A stretch of DNA of 13,056 bases from Clostridia bacterium (GTDB lineage Bacteria > Bacillota > Clostridia > Oscillospirales > Butyricicoccaceae), in NCBI GenBank assembly GCA_900763355.1, contig CAAFJY010000200.1, positions 1-13,056 on the forward strand, read 5' to 3'. The position numbers were made by a program, and so were the translations under genes. This document shows, in pieces, positions 1 through 7,301 of the stretch (within the stretch, counting starts at the first letter, position 1; each line of letters starts with the position of its first letter). The notes under the pieces were generated by a model. That model saw only the letters and a program-made list of their open reading frames with translations, did no database searches and had not been told where the DNA came from.

Positions 1-24
1 GCCTATGAAAATTCGGGCTTTTTT
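1..24 (+). terminator. Possible intrinsic terminator cut by the window edge
   Basis: The bases GGGC at 15-18 are followed directly by six T at 19-24. GCC at 1-3 can pair with GGC at 16-18 around an A/T-rich loop. The left arm is probably truncated by the window start, so the stem cannot be fully scored. In the plus direction it would stop a gene arriving from the left. If the missing left flank carries an A-run, it could also serve as a bidirectional terminator for the minus-strand operon that ends at 59. Confidence 0.3.
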
Positions 25-58
25 ATCATGAATGTTTTTACACGGACATGTTTTCCGC

Positions 59-628
59 TTACAGCTGCAGCTCGTCCGCCAGGCTCTGCATGGCGGTGAG
101 GGTCTTTTGGATAAGCTCGTCCAGCTCCCAGCCCAGGTTTTCCGCCCCCTGGCGGATCACATCCCGGCTGCACCCGGCGGCGAACTTCTTATCCTTGAAC
201 TTTTTCTTCACGCTGGAGAGCTCCATGTCGGAAACGCTCCTGCTGGGCCGCATGAGGGCGGCGGCCCCGATGAGTCCGGTGAGTTCGTCGGTGGCGAAGA
301 GGATCTTTTCCATGGTGCTCTCGGGGGCATAGGGGGTGCCCGTCAGGCCCCAGCCGTGGCTCATGGCCGAGCGCATGATGCCCTCGTCGATGTCCTCCTC
401 CCGGCAGAGCTCCTCACCCTTGACGCAGTGCTCCTCGGGCCAGCGCTCAAAGTCCAGGTCGTGGAGCATGCCCACGGTCTTCCAATAATCCACCCGGTCG
501 GGGTCATAGGTCTGGGCGAACCAGCCCATCACCCCGGAAACGATCTGTCCGTGGCGCAGATGAAAGGGATCCTGGTTGTACTTTTTCAAAATGTCCAGCG
601 CCTGCTGGGGGGTGGGGATGTAGCTCAT
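59..628 (-). CDS. HD-domain phosphohydrolase family protein
   Basis: This 189-residue protein looks like a small single-domain member of the HD superfamily of metal-dependent phosphohydrolases. The expected ligands are visible in order: H26 (in LRHG), the HD pair H56-D57 (in MLHDLDF), H91 (in MSHGW) and D114 (in ATDELTG). No membrane segment or signal peptide is seen, so it is probably cytoplasmic. The start at 628 is chosen because AGGAGGT at 642-636 lies 7 nt upstream; a longer reading to 664 has no such site. It follows rlmH by 55 nt and is probably the last gene of the walJ-rlmH transcript. The substrate cannot be read from sequence: nucleotides or cyclic nucleotides are possible for this superfamily. 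Family assignment is good; function is unknown. Confidence 0.8.
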   Translation of the reverse strand: MSYIPTPQQALDILKKYNQDPFHLRHGQIVSGVMGWFAQTYDPDRVDYWKTVGMLHDLDFERWPEEHCVKGEELCREEDIDEGIMRSAMSHGWGLTGTPYAPESTMEKILFATDELTGLIGAAALMRPSRSVSDMELSSVKKKFKDKKFAAGCSRDVIRQGAENLGWELDELIQKTLTAMQSLADELQL

Positions 629-657
629 CGCAATGACCTCCTGATACCTGGTTTCTT

Positions 658-677
658 CGCCCAAAGGGGGCGTTTTT
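658..677 (+). terminator. Small hairpin with T-run on the plus strand, between rlmH and the HD gene
   Basis: CGCCC (658-662) and GGGCG (668-672) form a 5-bp stem around AAAGG, followed directly by five T at 673-677. It has terminator form only in the plus direction, where no gene is seen. Read with the genes it is a hairpin preceded by an A-run, which would not terminate. It may block antisense transcription or be chance. Confidence 0.3.
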
Positions 678-683
678 GTACAT

Positions 684-1142
684 TTATTTATGATATTTAC
701 TGCCCGCCAGGATGGAAAGGCCCCGGTAGACCTGCTCCAGCACCATCACCCGGGCCAGATGATGGGGAAAGGTCATGGGGGACATGGACAGCCGCAGCCC
801 CGCCTCCCCTTTGATCTCCTCGTCCAATCCCCGGGAGGAGCCGATGAGGATGCAGATGCGGGAGACGCCCCGGCTCTGGAGCTTGTTCAGCGTCCCGGCC
901 AGCTCCTCGGAGGACATGGTCCTGCCCTCGATGCACATGGCGATGACATAGCTCCCCGGGGGGATGGCGGCGCGGATGGCCGCAGCCTCCTTTTTCAGGC
1001 TCCCCGGGCGGTCGGGCTCCTCGTCCAGCTGCAATATTTCCAGCCGGCAGAGGGTGCTCAGCCGTTTTTCATATTCCCGGCAGGCTTCCAGGTAAAACTT
1101 CTCCTTCAGCTTGCCCACACAGATGAGACGGATGTTCAGCAT
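684..1142 (-). CDS. rlmH: 23S rRNA (pseudouridine-1915 N3)-methyltransferase RlmH
   Basis: RlmH is a SPOUT-class methyltransferase that methylates N3 of pseudouridine 1915 in helix 69 of 23S rRNA on assembled ribosomes, using S-adenosylmethionine. The 152 residues are close to the usual 155-160. Family hallmarks are the N-terminal IRLICVGKLKEKF, the glycine-rich cofactor loop IGSSRG at 100-105, the TFPHHLARVMVLEQVYR stretch at 124-140 and the terminal YHK. The cofactor loop has SS where many members have GG. The start at 1142 is supported by AAGGAGGG just upstream, partly overlapping the end of walJ (9 nt between the genes). In Bacillus and Staphylococcus rlmH also lies near the wal operon, so its place here is conserved synteny. 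Confidence 0.95.
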   Translation of the reverse strand: MLNIRLICVGKLKEKFYLEACREYEKRLSTLCRLEILQLDEEPDRPGSLKKEAAAIRAAIPPGSYVIAMCIEGRTMSSEELAGTLNKLQSRGVSRICILIGSSRGLDEEIKGEAGLRLSMSPMTFPHHLARVMVLEQVYRGLSILAGSKYHK

Positions 1143-1151
1143 AGGCCCTCC

Positions 1152-1925
1152 TTACAAAAACACCGGCGTGCCCATCTCGTCCCGGGGGGCCAGCACCAGC
1201 TCGGGCTCCAGCCCCGCCTGACGCAGTGCCTCCTCCGCCGCTCCCAGGGCCAGGGCCGGCCGGTTGTTTTCGGCACTGAGGTGGGCCAGGGTGATGTGCT
1301 CGGTCCCCGTCTGAGCCAGACGGACGGCCACCTTGGCGGAAAACCGGTTGGACAGATGCCCCCGGTCAGACAAAATCCGCGCCTTGAGGGCATAGGGATA
1401 GGGCCCCGTCTTCAGCAGGTCGGCGTCGTGATTGAACTCCAGCACCACCGCCCGGCTGCCGCGGATGGTCTCGAAGATCGTCCCGCTCATGGTGCCCATA
1501 TCCGTGCAGAAAGCCACTCGGCTTCCCTCCTGCCCCAGGACATAGCCGCAGCTCCCCGGGGCGTCGTGGGAGGTGGCAAAGCTCCGCACCGGGCAGCCCG
1601 CCAGACTGAGGGCTTCCCCCGGCTGAAAGAGCAGGGGCTCCGCCCCCCGGGGCAGGCGGTGCCCGATGGCGCTGTAGGTCTCAAAGGAACAGACCAGCCG
1701 CGCCCCCGTGTGCTTGAGGAGCACCGGCAGGGCCGAAACATGGTCCCCGTGGCAGTGGGTGACCAGGATGTGGGTAAGCTCCCCCGGTCCCAGCCCCAGA
1801 CGGCGCAGGCGCTCGGTGAGATAGCGGGTGTTTTTCCCCGCGTCCACCAGGATCCGGGCCCGCTCGTCCACATAGACGGTGCTGTTGCCGCTGCTCCCGC
1901 TGGCCAGAGTGCAGAAATAGGTCAT
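1152..1925 (-). CDS. walJ: MBL-fold metallohydrolase, WalJ/YycJ family
   Basis: This 257-residue cytoplasmic metallo-beta-lactamase-fold protein matches the YycJ/WalJ family. It opens with TLASGSSGNST, typical of this family, and carries the metal-binding HxHxDH motif as HCHGDH at 57-62, a downstream H in SHDAPG, a TDMG motif and an LAHLSAENN segment. WalJ homologues have been linked to coordination of DNA replication with cell division and to DNA repair as a 5' exonuclease; the precise role in this organism is inference. The start at 1925 is chosen because GGAG at 1936-1933 lies 7 nt upstream and the protein then begins at the conserved region; a TTG 24 nt earlier lies inside a hairpin and has no ribosome binding site. 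The gene follows murA after a terminator-like hairpin and is 9 nt from rlmH. Confidence 0.92.
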   Translation of the reverse strand: MTYFCTLASGSSGNSTVYVDERARILVDAGKNTRYLTERLRRLGLGPGELTHILVTHCHGDHVSALPVLLKHTGARLVCSFETYSAIGHRLPRGAEPLLFQPGEALSLAGCPVRSFATSHDAPGSCGYVLGQEGSRVAFCTDMGTMSGTIFETIRGSRAVVLEFNHDADLLKTGPYPYALKARILSDRGHLSNRFSAKVAVRLAQTGTEHITLAHLSAENNRPALALGAAEEALRQAGLEPELVLAPRDEMGTPVFL

Positions 1926-1936
1926 GATCGTTCTCC

Positions 1937-1974
1937 AAAAAACGGACAAGGGACAGCTTCCGCCGTCCCTCCGT
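1937..1974 (-). terminator. Terminator-like hairpin between murA and walJ, possible attenuator
   Basis: Read on the minus strand, the outer stem ACGGA (1974-1970) pairs with TCCGT (1946-1942). The inner stem GGGAC (1969-1965) pairs with GTCCC (1954-1950), and GC pairs with GC around a GGAA loop at 1961-1958. The only irregularities are one mismatch and a 3-nt bulge at 1949-1947. A run of six T (1942-1937) ends the structure, which is the intrinsic terminator pattern. The walJ ribosome binding site GGAG begins at the very next base (1936). Confidence 0.6.
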
Positions 1975-1990
1975 GTTCCCGATGGTGCAT

Positions 1991-3283
1991 TCAGTTGGCC
2001 CGGGGGATGCGCACCGGCTCGTCCTCGGAGACCCGCATGATGTCGGCCCCCAGACGGCGGAGCTTATCCACCAGGTTTTCGTATCCCCGCTCGATATAGC
2101 CGATCTCCTCGATCTCGGTGATCCCATCGGCAGCCAACCCCGCGATGACCAGGGCGGCCCCGGCCCGGAGGTCGCAGGCCTTCACCGGCGCGCCGGTGAA
2201 CTTCTCGATGCCCTCGATGACGGCCACCTTGCCGTCCACCTGGATGCGGGCGCCCATGCGCCGCAGCTCGTCGGAATAGCGGAAGCGGTTTTCCCACACG
2301 CCCTCGGTGATGATGCTGGTCCCCTCTGCCAGACAGAGGGCGGCGGCCAGCTGGGGCTGCATATCGGTGGGGAAGCCGGGATAGGGCAGGGTCTTGACCT
2401 GGATCTTGTGGAGGGGGCCCCGGCGGGTGACGCGGATGCTGTCATCCTCCTCTTCGATGAGGAGACCCATTTCCTCCAGCTTGGCGGTGATGCAGTCCAG
2501 GTGCTTGGGGATGATGTTTTTCACCAAAACGCTCCCCTCGGCGGCGGCCACCGCCGCCATATAGGTCCCCGCCTCGATCTGGTCGGGGATGATGGAATAG
2601 GTGCCGCCCCGGAGAGACTGCACCCCGCGGATCTTGATGATGTCGGTCCCTGCCCCCATGATGTCGGCCCCCATGGAGTTGAGGAAGTTGGCCAGGTCCA
2701 CGATGTGGGGCTCCTTGGCGGCATTTTCGATGACCGTCTGCCCCTGGGCGAGACAGGCCGCCAGCATGATGTTCATGGTGGCCCCCACGCTGACCACATC
2801 CAGATAGATGTTGGTCCCCGTCAGGCCGTTTTCCGCGTCGGCATAGACGATGCCGGAGCGGATGTCCATTTTGGCTCCCAGGGCCTCAAAGCCCTTGAGA
2901 TGCTGGTCGATGGGCCGGACGCCGCCGAAGTTGCAGCCCCCGGGCATGGCCACCTCCGCCTTGTGGAAGCGGCCCAAAAAGGCCCCGATGAGGTAATAGG
3001 AGGCCCGGAGCTTGCGGTTGAGCTCCCCCACCGCCGACACCGCCCGGAGACCCCGGGCGTCGATCTCGATGGTGCTGGCGTTGACCGAACGGACGCCGAC
3101 CCCCAGCTCCCGGAGGATCTCCATCTGGATGATCACGTCCCGGACCATGGGCACATTTTCGATGCGGCACACCCCGTCTACCAGGATGGCTGCGGGAATG
3201 ATGGCGACCACCGCGTTTTTCGCGCCGCTCACCGTCACCTCGCCAAAAAGCGGCTTGCCGCCGCGGATCACATATTTATCCAA
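1991..3283 (-). CDS. murA: UDP-N-acetylglucosamine 1-carboxyvinyltransferase
   Basis: MurA transfers enolpyruvate from phosphoenolpyruvate to UDP-GlcNAc, the first committed step of peptidoglycan synthesis, in the cytoplasm. The 430 residues match the usual length of about 420-430. Catalytic features are present: K22-N23 in SGAKN, C117 in PGGCNFGG (the residue targeted by fosfomycin), RPIDQHL just after it, and D307 in GFPTDMQPQ. The start codon is TTG at 3283, preceded at 8 nt by AGGGGGG (3298-3292); the protein then begins MDKYVIRGG, as the family does. A candidate promoter lies about 60-90 nt upstream. Gram-positive bacteria often carry two MurA paralogues; I cannot tell which this is or whether a second exists elsewhere. 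Its position between yycI and walJ is unlike Bacillus. Confidence 0.97.
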   Translation of the reverse strand: MDKYVIRGGKPLFGEVTVSGAKNAVVAIIPAAILVDGVCRIENVPMVRDVIIQMEILRELGVGVRSVNASTIEIDARGLRAVSAVGELNRKLRASYYLIGAFLGRFHKAEVAMPGGCNFGGVRPIDQHLKGFEALGAKMDIRSGIVYADAENGLTGTNIYLDVVSVGATMNIMLAACLAQGQTVIENAAKEPHIVDLANFLNSMGADIMGAGTDIIKIRGVQSLRGGTYSIIPDQIEAGTYMAAVAAAEGSVLVKNIIPKHLDCITAKLEEMGLLIEEEDDSIRVTRRGPLHKIQVKTLPYPGFPTDMQPQLAAALCLAEGTSIITEGVWENRFRYSDELRRMGARIQVDGKVAVIEGIEKFTGAPVKACDLRAGAALVIAGLAADGITEIEEIGYIERGYENLVDKLRRLGADIMRVSEDEPVRIPRAN

Positions 3284-3291
3284 AGAGGAGT

Positions 3292-3298
3292 CCCCCCT
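3292..3298 (-). promoter_or_regulatory. Ribosome binding site of murA that decides a TTG start
   Basis: AGGGGGG on the minus strand lies 8 nt before TTG at 3283. No ATG or GTG gives a better-placed start that retains the conserved MurA N-terminus. Confidence 0.65.
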
Positions 3299-3344
3299 GC
3301 TGTCATATTCCGGTCCGCGCGCAGGCGCAGACAGATTCGATCAT

Positions 3345-3373
3345 AGTTTAGCACATCTTTCGGAAAATATAAA
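3345..3373 (-). promoter_or_regulatory. Candidate sigma-A promoter for murA
   Basis: On the minus strand, TTTATA (3373-3368; 4 of 6 to TTGACA) and TAAACT (3350-3345; 4 of 6 to TATAAT) are separated by 17 bp, with TG one base before the -10 box (extended -10). An overlapping alternative -10 is TATGAT (3345-3340), for which the -35 is weaker. Transcription would start roughly at 3335-3340, about 50-55 nt before the murA TTG. This is the AT-richest stretch of the window. Confidence 0.5.
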
Positions 3374-3374
3374 G

Positions 3375-3454
3375 CGGCAATTTTGCCGAATCCGGATTTT
3401 TTCCGCGATTTTCCCGCAAACCATCGGAAAAAGCGGGGAATACCGGAAAAATCC
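3375..3454. other. Structured AT-rich gap between yycI and murA
   Basis: The gap between yycI and murA (3284-3460) holds no gene. CGGAAAAATCC (3444-3454) is an inverted copy of GGATTTTTTCCG (3394-3405) with one extra base. Inside this pair, CCCGC (3413-3417) matches GCGGG (3433-3437). A second small inverted repeat, CGGCA/TGCCG, lies at 3375-3388 and is followed on the minus strand by CTTTATATTTT, a weak terminator form just in front of the candidate murA promoter. It could end the walRK-yycHI transcript or be a regulator site. Confidence 0.35.
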
Positions 3455-3460
3455 AAAAAA

Positions 3461-4249
3461 TCAATAGTTGAGCACCCGTCCGCTGAGGGCGCTGAGGATC
3501 CACACGCCGCTCCCGCTCTCCAGCCGCCAGGCCGGGACCAGGACCAGGCTCTGGGCGTCCTCTCCCAGGAGATAATAGCCCATTTCCAGCCCGGTGACGG
3601 CGCTGTCCCCCTGCTCTTCCAGCAGCGTACAGGCCGCCAGCACCAGCTGTCCCCGGCTGAGAGCGCTCTCCCCGGTCTCGGCGGCTTCGGCCAGAAGCCA
3701 CCGGCCCCGGATGCTCAGGGTCTCCCCCGTGCTCTCCCAGTTCAGGCGGCAGTTGAACACCGGTCTGCCCCCATATTCCTGCTGAAGGAGGGTCGTCCCG
3801 TGCTCCTCCACCACCCGGCCCTGGGCGGGCATCCCGGCCTCCCGGAGGAGCTCCAGGCAGTCCCGCGCACCGGAGGCGCTGCGGCCCAAAAGGGTCATTT
3901 CCAGCGCGCCGCCCCGGCGGAAGCTGATCTGTCCGCCCCCGCCGGTATAGAGGACCACGCCGCCGCCGGGCTCCTGGGCCTGGGCCCCGGGGATGAGGGC
4001 TTCGGCTGCCGCCCCCTCCTCCGTGCCCGACCGGCGGGCCCGGTAGCTCCCGGCGGTGCGGGGCATGGCCAGGACCATCTCCGGGTCAAAGGAGACGCCC
4101 CGGCTCTCGGCCGCAGCCACCGCGTCCAGGACGGCGGTGCGTTCCTCCCGCCGCAGGCGAAGCAGCTGCCAGCCCATGCTCCCCGCCAGGATGAGATCGG
4201 CCGCCAGCACCAGAAGCAGCAGCCAGTTTCGTACCGTTTTCCATTCCAT
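3461..4249 (-). CDS. YycI-like membrane-anchored regulator of WalK
   Basis: The 262-residue protein has one hydrophobic segment at about residues 9-27 after a short positive N-terminus, so it is a membrane anchor with the rest outside. The C-terminal half ends with YYLLGED, LVPAWRLESG, VWILSALSGRVLNY, which resembles the end of YycI-family domains. In Bacillus YycI works with YycH, through their membrane segments, to control WalK kinase activity. It starts 3 nt after yycH, with GGAGG inside the yycH end, so the two are translationally linked. A Gly/Ala/Glu-rich stretch at about residues 75-110 is low in complexity and probably a linker. Sequence similarity to Bacillus YycI is not obvious by eye; the call relies on topology, C-terminal pattern and gene order. 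Confidence 0.7.
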   Translation of the reverse strand: MEWKTVRNWLLLLVLAADLILAGSMGWQLLRLRREERTAVLDAVAAAESRGVSFDPEMVLAMPRTAGSYRARRSGTEEGAAAEALIPGAQAQEPGGGVVLYTGGGGQISFRRGGALEMTLLGRSASGARDCLELLREAGMPAQGRVVEEHGTTLLQQEYGGRPVFNCRLNWESTGETLSIRGRWLLAEAAETGESALSRGQLVLAACTLLEEQGDSAVTGLEMGYYLLGEDAQSLVLVPAWRLESGSGVWILSALSGRVLNY

Positions 4250-4252
4250 GGC

Positions 4253-5521
4253 TCAATCCTCCGTCACGCGGCAGAGGACGGGGACAAAGCTCCCGTCCGC
4301 CTGTTCCAGGCGGCGGAGACAGAGCCAGGCCCGCTCCCCGTCCAGGGCCCGGGCCGCCTGGGTCATGGGGAGGAGCTGCACGCTCTCCCCTGCTTCCAGC
4401 CGGCGGAGCACCGCCGTCAGCCCGGTGATGGCCCCGTTTTTCACCGTGACCACCGCCCAGTCTCCCTGGCTCCGCTGGCAGAAGGCGCCCCCGTCCCACA
4501 GACCGAAGTGCAGCACCACCGTGTCGCTCCCCGGGGTCTCCAGCCGCTCCAGGCTGAGCTGGCCGGAAGCCCCTGCCGCGTCCCACAGCTCGCGCAGCCG
4601 GGCATAGACCTTTTGGCACATCTCCGCCTTTCTCGCCGTCCCCCCGGCGGCAGAGAGCTCCAGATCGGCCCCCGCCGACCCGGCATAGATGAGCTCCCCC
4701 GTCCCCGTGAGGGTGAGGGTATGCTGGCTCTCCACATAGACCAGGCTGCCATCGCTGTTCTGATAGACCCGGGTCAGGTAGCTGTTCATGGAAAACAGTC
4801 CCTGGATCCGGGCGGAAAGCTCGCCTTTTTTCACAAATTCCGGGGTGTCGGCGGTGTAAACCGCGCTTTCGGTCACCCCCAGGGTGAGGATCTGGTCCCA
4901 GCGCAGCCCCCGGTCATTGTCCCCGGCCAGGCAGGCATTCCAGTCCCGCTCCTCCCCGCACAGCTCCTCCAGCGCTGCGGAGGAAGCCGCGGTAGAGGCC
5001 GCCCAGCGCCCGTTCCCCCCGTCGGAGAGGAGGAGGGTCACCCCGTCCTCCCCCGCCGCCAGGGCCAGGGTGCGGATGGGTGTCTCGCTGCTGCCGGGCT
5101 CGCCGCCGCTCCACGCCCGGAGAAGATAGACCGGGATCCCCCCGGCATACTGCATGACAGCCGCCGGAGCCCGGAGCCGGGCCTGCCAGTCGCTGTCGCT
5201 GAGGGCCCGCAGCCCGTCGGCCGAGCCCAGGGCCTCCTGGAACACCGGGAGGAGCTGCTGGTAGAGCTGCTCAAAGCTCTCCCCGTCCGCCGGGCGATAG
5301 ACCCCGCTTTCCGCGACGAGGGCCACCGTTTCCGGCACGGCCGCCGGCTGGAGAGCGGTCTCGCCCCCGGCACCGGTGCTCCCGCTGCCCCCGGACAGGC
5401 CGGAGAGGAGCTTTTGTCCCCCCTGGCTGCTGCGGACGCTCAGGAGCATGGTCCCGGCCAGCAGCCCGCACATGAGGAGCAAAAGCACCGCCAGGAGGAC
5501 ATTTTTCATCCAGTCCTTCAT
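4253..5521 (-). CDS. YycH-like membrane-anchored regulator of WalK
   Basis: The 422-residue protein has an N-terminal membrane segment at about residues 7-27 (after MKDWMK) and a long predicted extracytoplasmic part. Length and topology match YycH (about 450 in Bacillus), which binds WalK in the membrane and adjusts its activity. Its ATG overlaps the walK stop codon by 4 nt (5518-5521, ATGA), a strong sign of coupled translation and of a partner role. A GAGGGG site lies about 8 nt upstream; a second Met at residue 5 is an alternative start. After the anchor, residues about 30-60 are a Ser/Gly/Ala-rich linker. Function is inferred from position, topology and size, since I cannot align it to a characterised YycH. 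Confidence 0.72.
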   Translation of the reverse strand: MKDWMKNVLLAVLLLLMCGLLAGTMLLSVRSSQGGQKLLSGLSGGSGSTGAGGETALQPAAVPETVALVAESGVYRPADGESFEQLYQQLLPVFQEALGSADGLRALSDSDWQARLRAPAAVMQYAGGIPVYLLRAWSGGEPGSSETPIRTLALAAGEDGVTLLLSDGGNGRWAASTAASSAALEELCGEERDWNACLAGDNDRGLRWDQILTLGVTESAVYTADTPEFVKKGELSARIQGLFSMNSYLTRVYQNSDGSLVYVESQHTLTLTGTGELIYAGSAGADLELSAAGGTARKAEMCQKVYARLRELWDAAGASGQLSLERLETPGSDTVVLHFGLWDGGAFCQRSQGDWAVVTVKNGAITGLTAVLRRLEAGESVQLLPMTQAARALDGERAWLCLRRLEQADGSFVPVLCRVTED

Positions 5522-7278
5522 GCCTTTGGCCCCTCTTTGGCCCGGGGAAGGCGGAGGGTCACGGTGCTCCCCTGTCCGAACTCACTTTCAAAATCGATGG
5601 TGCCCCCGTGGGCCTCCGCGATCTGCTTGGCGATGGCGAGGCCCAGACCGGTGCCGCCGCTCTCCCGGCTGCGGGCCTTGTCCACCCGGTAAAAGCGCTC
5701 GAAGAGCCGGGCCTGGTCCTCCTTGGGGACGCCGATGCCCGTATCCTCCACCTGGAGGAAGACCGTCTTGTCGTCGGCCCCTCCCCGGAGGGTGATGCTC
5801 CCCTGGGGCTTGTTGTATTTGATGGCGTTGGTGAGAATATTGATGACCACCTGCTGGATCCGCTGGGGATCCCCATAGACCTGGGGCAGATGGCCGGGAA
5901 GCTCGCATTTCAGGGTCAGGCCCCGGCCCCGGGCCTCCATCTCCATGGCCTGGGCGGCCTTGGTCCCCAGCTCGGCCAGATCCATGGGCTCCATCTTCAT
6001 CTCCATCCGGTTATAATCCAGCCGGGTGAGGGTGAGAAGGTCCTTGACGATGCGGGTCATGCGGTCGGCCTCGCTGCTGATGACCCCCAAAAAGCGCAGC
6101 TGGGTCTCCCGGTCGATGTCCCCGTCCATCATGAGGGTCTCGGCATAGCCCCGGACGTTGGTCAGGGGGGTGCGCAGCTCGTGGGAGACGTTGGCCACGA
6201 ACTCCCGGCGGCTGTCGTCCAGCTTTTGCTGCTCGGTGTTGTCGTGGAGAACGGCCATGAGCCCCTGCCCCTCCGCGCCCAGGCGGATGGGGGCAAAATA
6301 GACCTTGAGGAAGCGGCTCCCGGCGGCGAAGTCGATCTCGATGCTCCGCCCGTCCTGGGCCAGATCCTCCTGCCGCACCTGCACGTCGGGGAAGACCTGG
6401 GAATAGACCTGGTCGGGCCCCAGGGTCCGGCCCAGCATGTGCTCGGCGGCGGGGTTGAACTGGAGGAGACGGCCGTCGCTGTCAAAGGCGACCATGCCGT
6501 CGGCCATGTGCTGGAAGAGGGTGTCCAGCTTGTTGCGCTCCTCCCCCACCTGGCGGAGGGTGTTTTCCAGCTGGACGCTCATCTCGTCAAAGGTCTGGCT
6601 GAGGATGCCGATCTCGTCGTTGGACTGGATGGCCGCCGGGGTGCTGAAATCCCCCGCGGCGATGCGCGCCGCCTGGTCGGTGAGCTTTTCCACCGGGTTC
6701 GTGATGGTCTTGGACAGCAAAAACGACAAAAAAATGGCCACCACCAGGCCAAAGAGCATGGCCCGGATCAAAATGGTGAACAGATTCCAGTTGAGCTCCT
6801 GGAGCTCGCTCTTGTCATCCAGCACCCCCACGATGAACCGGGTCTCGCCCCCGTCCCCCCGGATGGGGATGGCCACGTCGAAATAGCTCCCCAAAATCTC
6901 GTTGTCCTGCCCCACCCGGCCGTTCATGGCGGCCAGGATGTTGGGGGTCAGGGTGAGCTTGGCCCCGTATTCGTCGTCGGAGCCGCAGAGATAGGAGCCG
7001 GTCTGCCCGTCCAGCACATAAAAGCACCGGTTCTCGTCGATGCCCAGGGGGGCGGAATAGGCCTCCACCATCTCCTGGATGGCGGGCGCGCCCGCGCCCA
7101 CCTTCTGCTCCAGCGTGAGGATGTATTCCGAGGTGAACACCGCGGACATCTGGCTCTGGAACTCCTGGATATTGTACGAGGTCACCGAATTGATGAGAAA
7201 GGTTCCCATCACCGCCATGACCGAGACGATGAGCAGCACCAGCACCAAGACCAGCTTCATGTGTAAGCTGCGGAACAC
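5518..7278 (-). CDS. walK: Sensor histidine kinase WalK (VicK/YycG)
   Basis: WalK is the membrane kinase that controls cell-wall turnover through WalR. The 586 residues show, in order: membrane segment 8-30; extracytoplasmic sensor domain about 31-165; membrane segment 166-188; HAMP about 189-245; cytoplasmic PAS about 250-350; the phospho-acceptor H366 in VSHELRTPL; and an ATPase domain with N484 in the N box, DTGIG at 512-516 and GGTGLGLA at 541-548. This is the complete WalK architecture. The start is GTG at 7278, preceded at 6 nt by AAAGGAGGT; the frame stays open upstream through a hairpin-rich spacer into walR, but that extension is not kinase sequence. The only two sensor-domain cysteines are C85 and C98. 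It overlaps yycH by 4 nt. Unlike most wal operons, it is separated from walR by 223 bp. Confidence 0.95.
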   Translation of the reverse strand: MFRSLHMKLVLVLVLLIVSVMAVMGTFLINSVTSYNIQEFQSQMSAVFTSEYILTLEQKVGAGAPAIQEMVEAYSAPLGIDENRCFYVLDGQTGSYLCGSDDEYGAKLTLTPNILAAMNGRVGQDNEILGSYFDVAIPIRGDGGETRFIVGVLDDKSELQELNWNLFTILIRAMLFGLVVAIFLSFLLSKTITNPVEKLTDQAARIAAGDFSTPAAIQSNDEIGILSQTFDEMSVQLENTLRQVGEERNKLDTLFQHMADGMVAFDSDGRLLQFNPAAEHMLGRTLGPDQVYSQVFPDVQVRQEDLAQDGRSIEIDFAAGSRFLKVYFAPIRLGAEGQGLMAVLHDNTEQQKLDDSRREFVANVSHELRTPLTNVRGYAETLMMDGDIDRETQLRFLGVISSEADRMTRIVKDLLTLTRLDYNRMEMKMEPMDLAELGTKAAQAMEMEARGRGLTLKCELPGHLPQVYGDPQRIQQVVINILTNAIKYNKPQGSITLRGGADDKTVFLQVEDTGIGVPKEDQARLFERFYRVDKARSRESGGTGLGLAIAKQIAEAHGGTIDFESEFGQGSTVTLRLPRAKEGPKA

Positions 7279-7284
7279 GGTTCC

Positions 7285-7293
7285 ACCTCCTTT
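7285..7293 (-). promoter_or_regulatory. Strong ribosome binding site that fixes the walK GTG start
   Basis: AAAGGAGGT on the minus strand ends 6 nt before GTG at 7278. It overrides the longer open frame that runs back to 7602. It sits directly after the last hairpin of the spacer, so local structure could affect access to it. Confidence 0.85.
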
Positions 7294-7301
7294 ATGATCC
7301 C

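Noticed and set aside
1926..1949. TTG start for walJ at 1949
   Set aside because: The start lies inside the terminator hairpin and has no ribosome binding site; ATG 1925 has GGAG at 7 nt.
3383..5692. Plus-strand open frame of 769 codons opposite yycI and yycH
   Set aside because: It is antisense to two genes with clear starts, ribosome binding sites and coupling. Its Pro/Gly/Ala/His/Arg-rich composition is the usual product of reading GC-rich genes backwards, and no domain or ribosome binding site is seen.
5608..7266. Plus-strand open frame of 552 codons opposite walK
   Set aside because: It mirrors the kinase gene exactly in extent; the sequence is His/Gly/Leu-rich without any domain signature.
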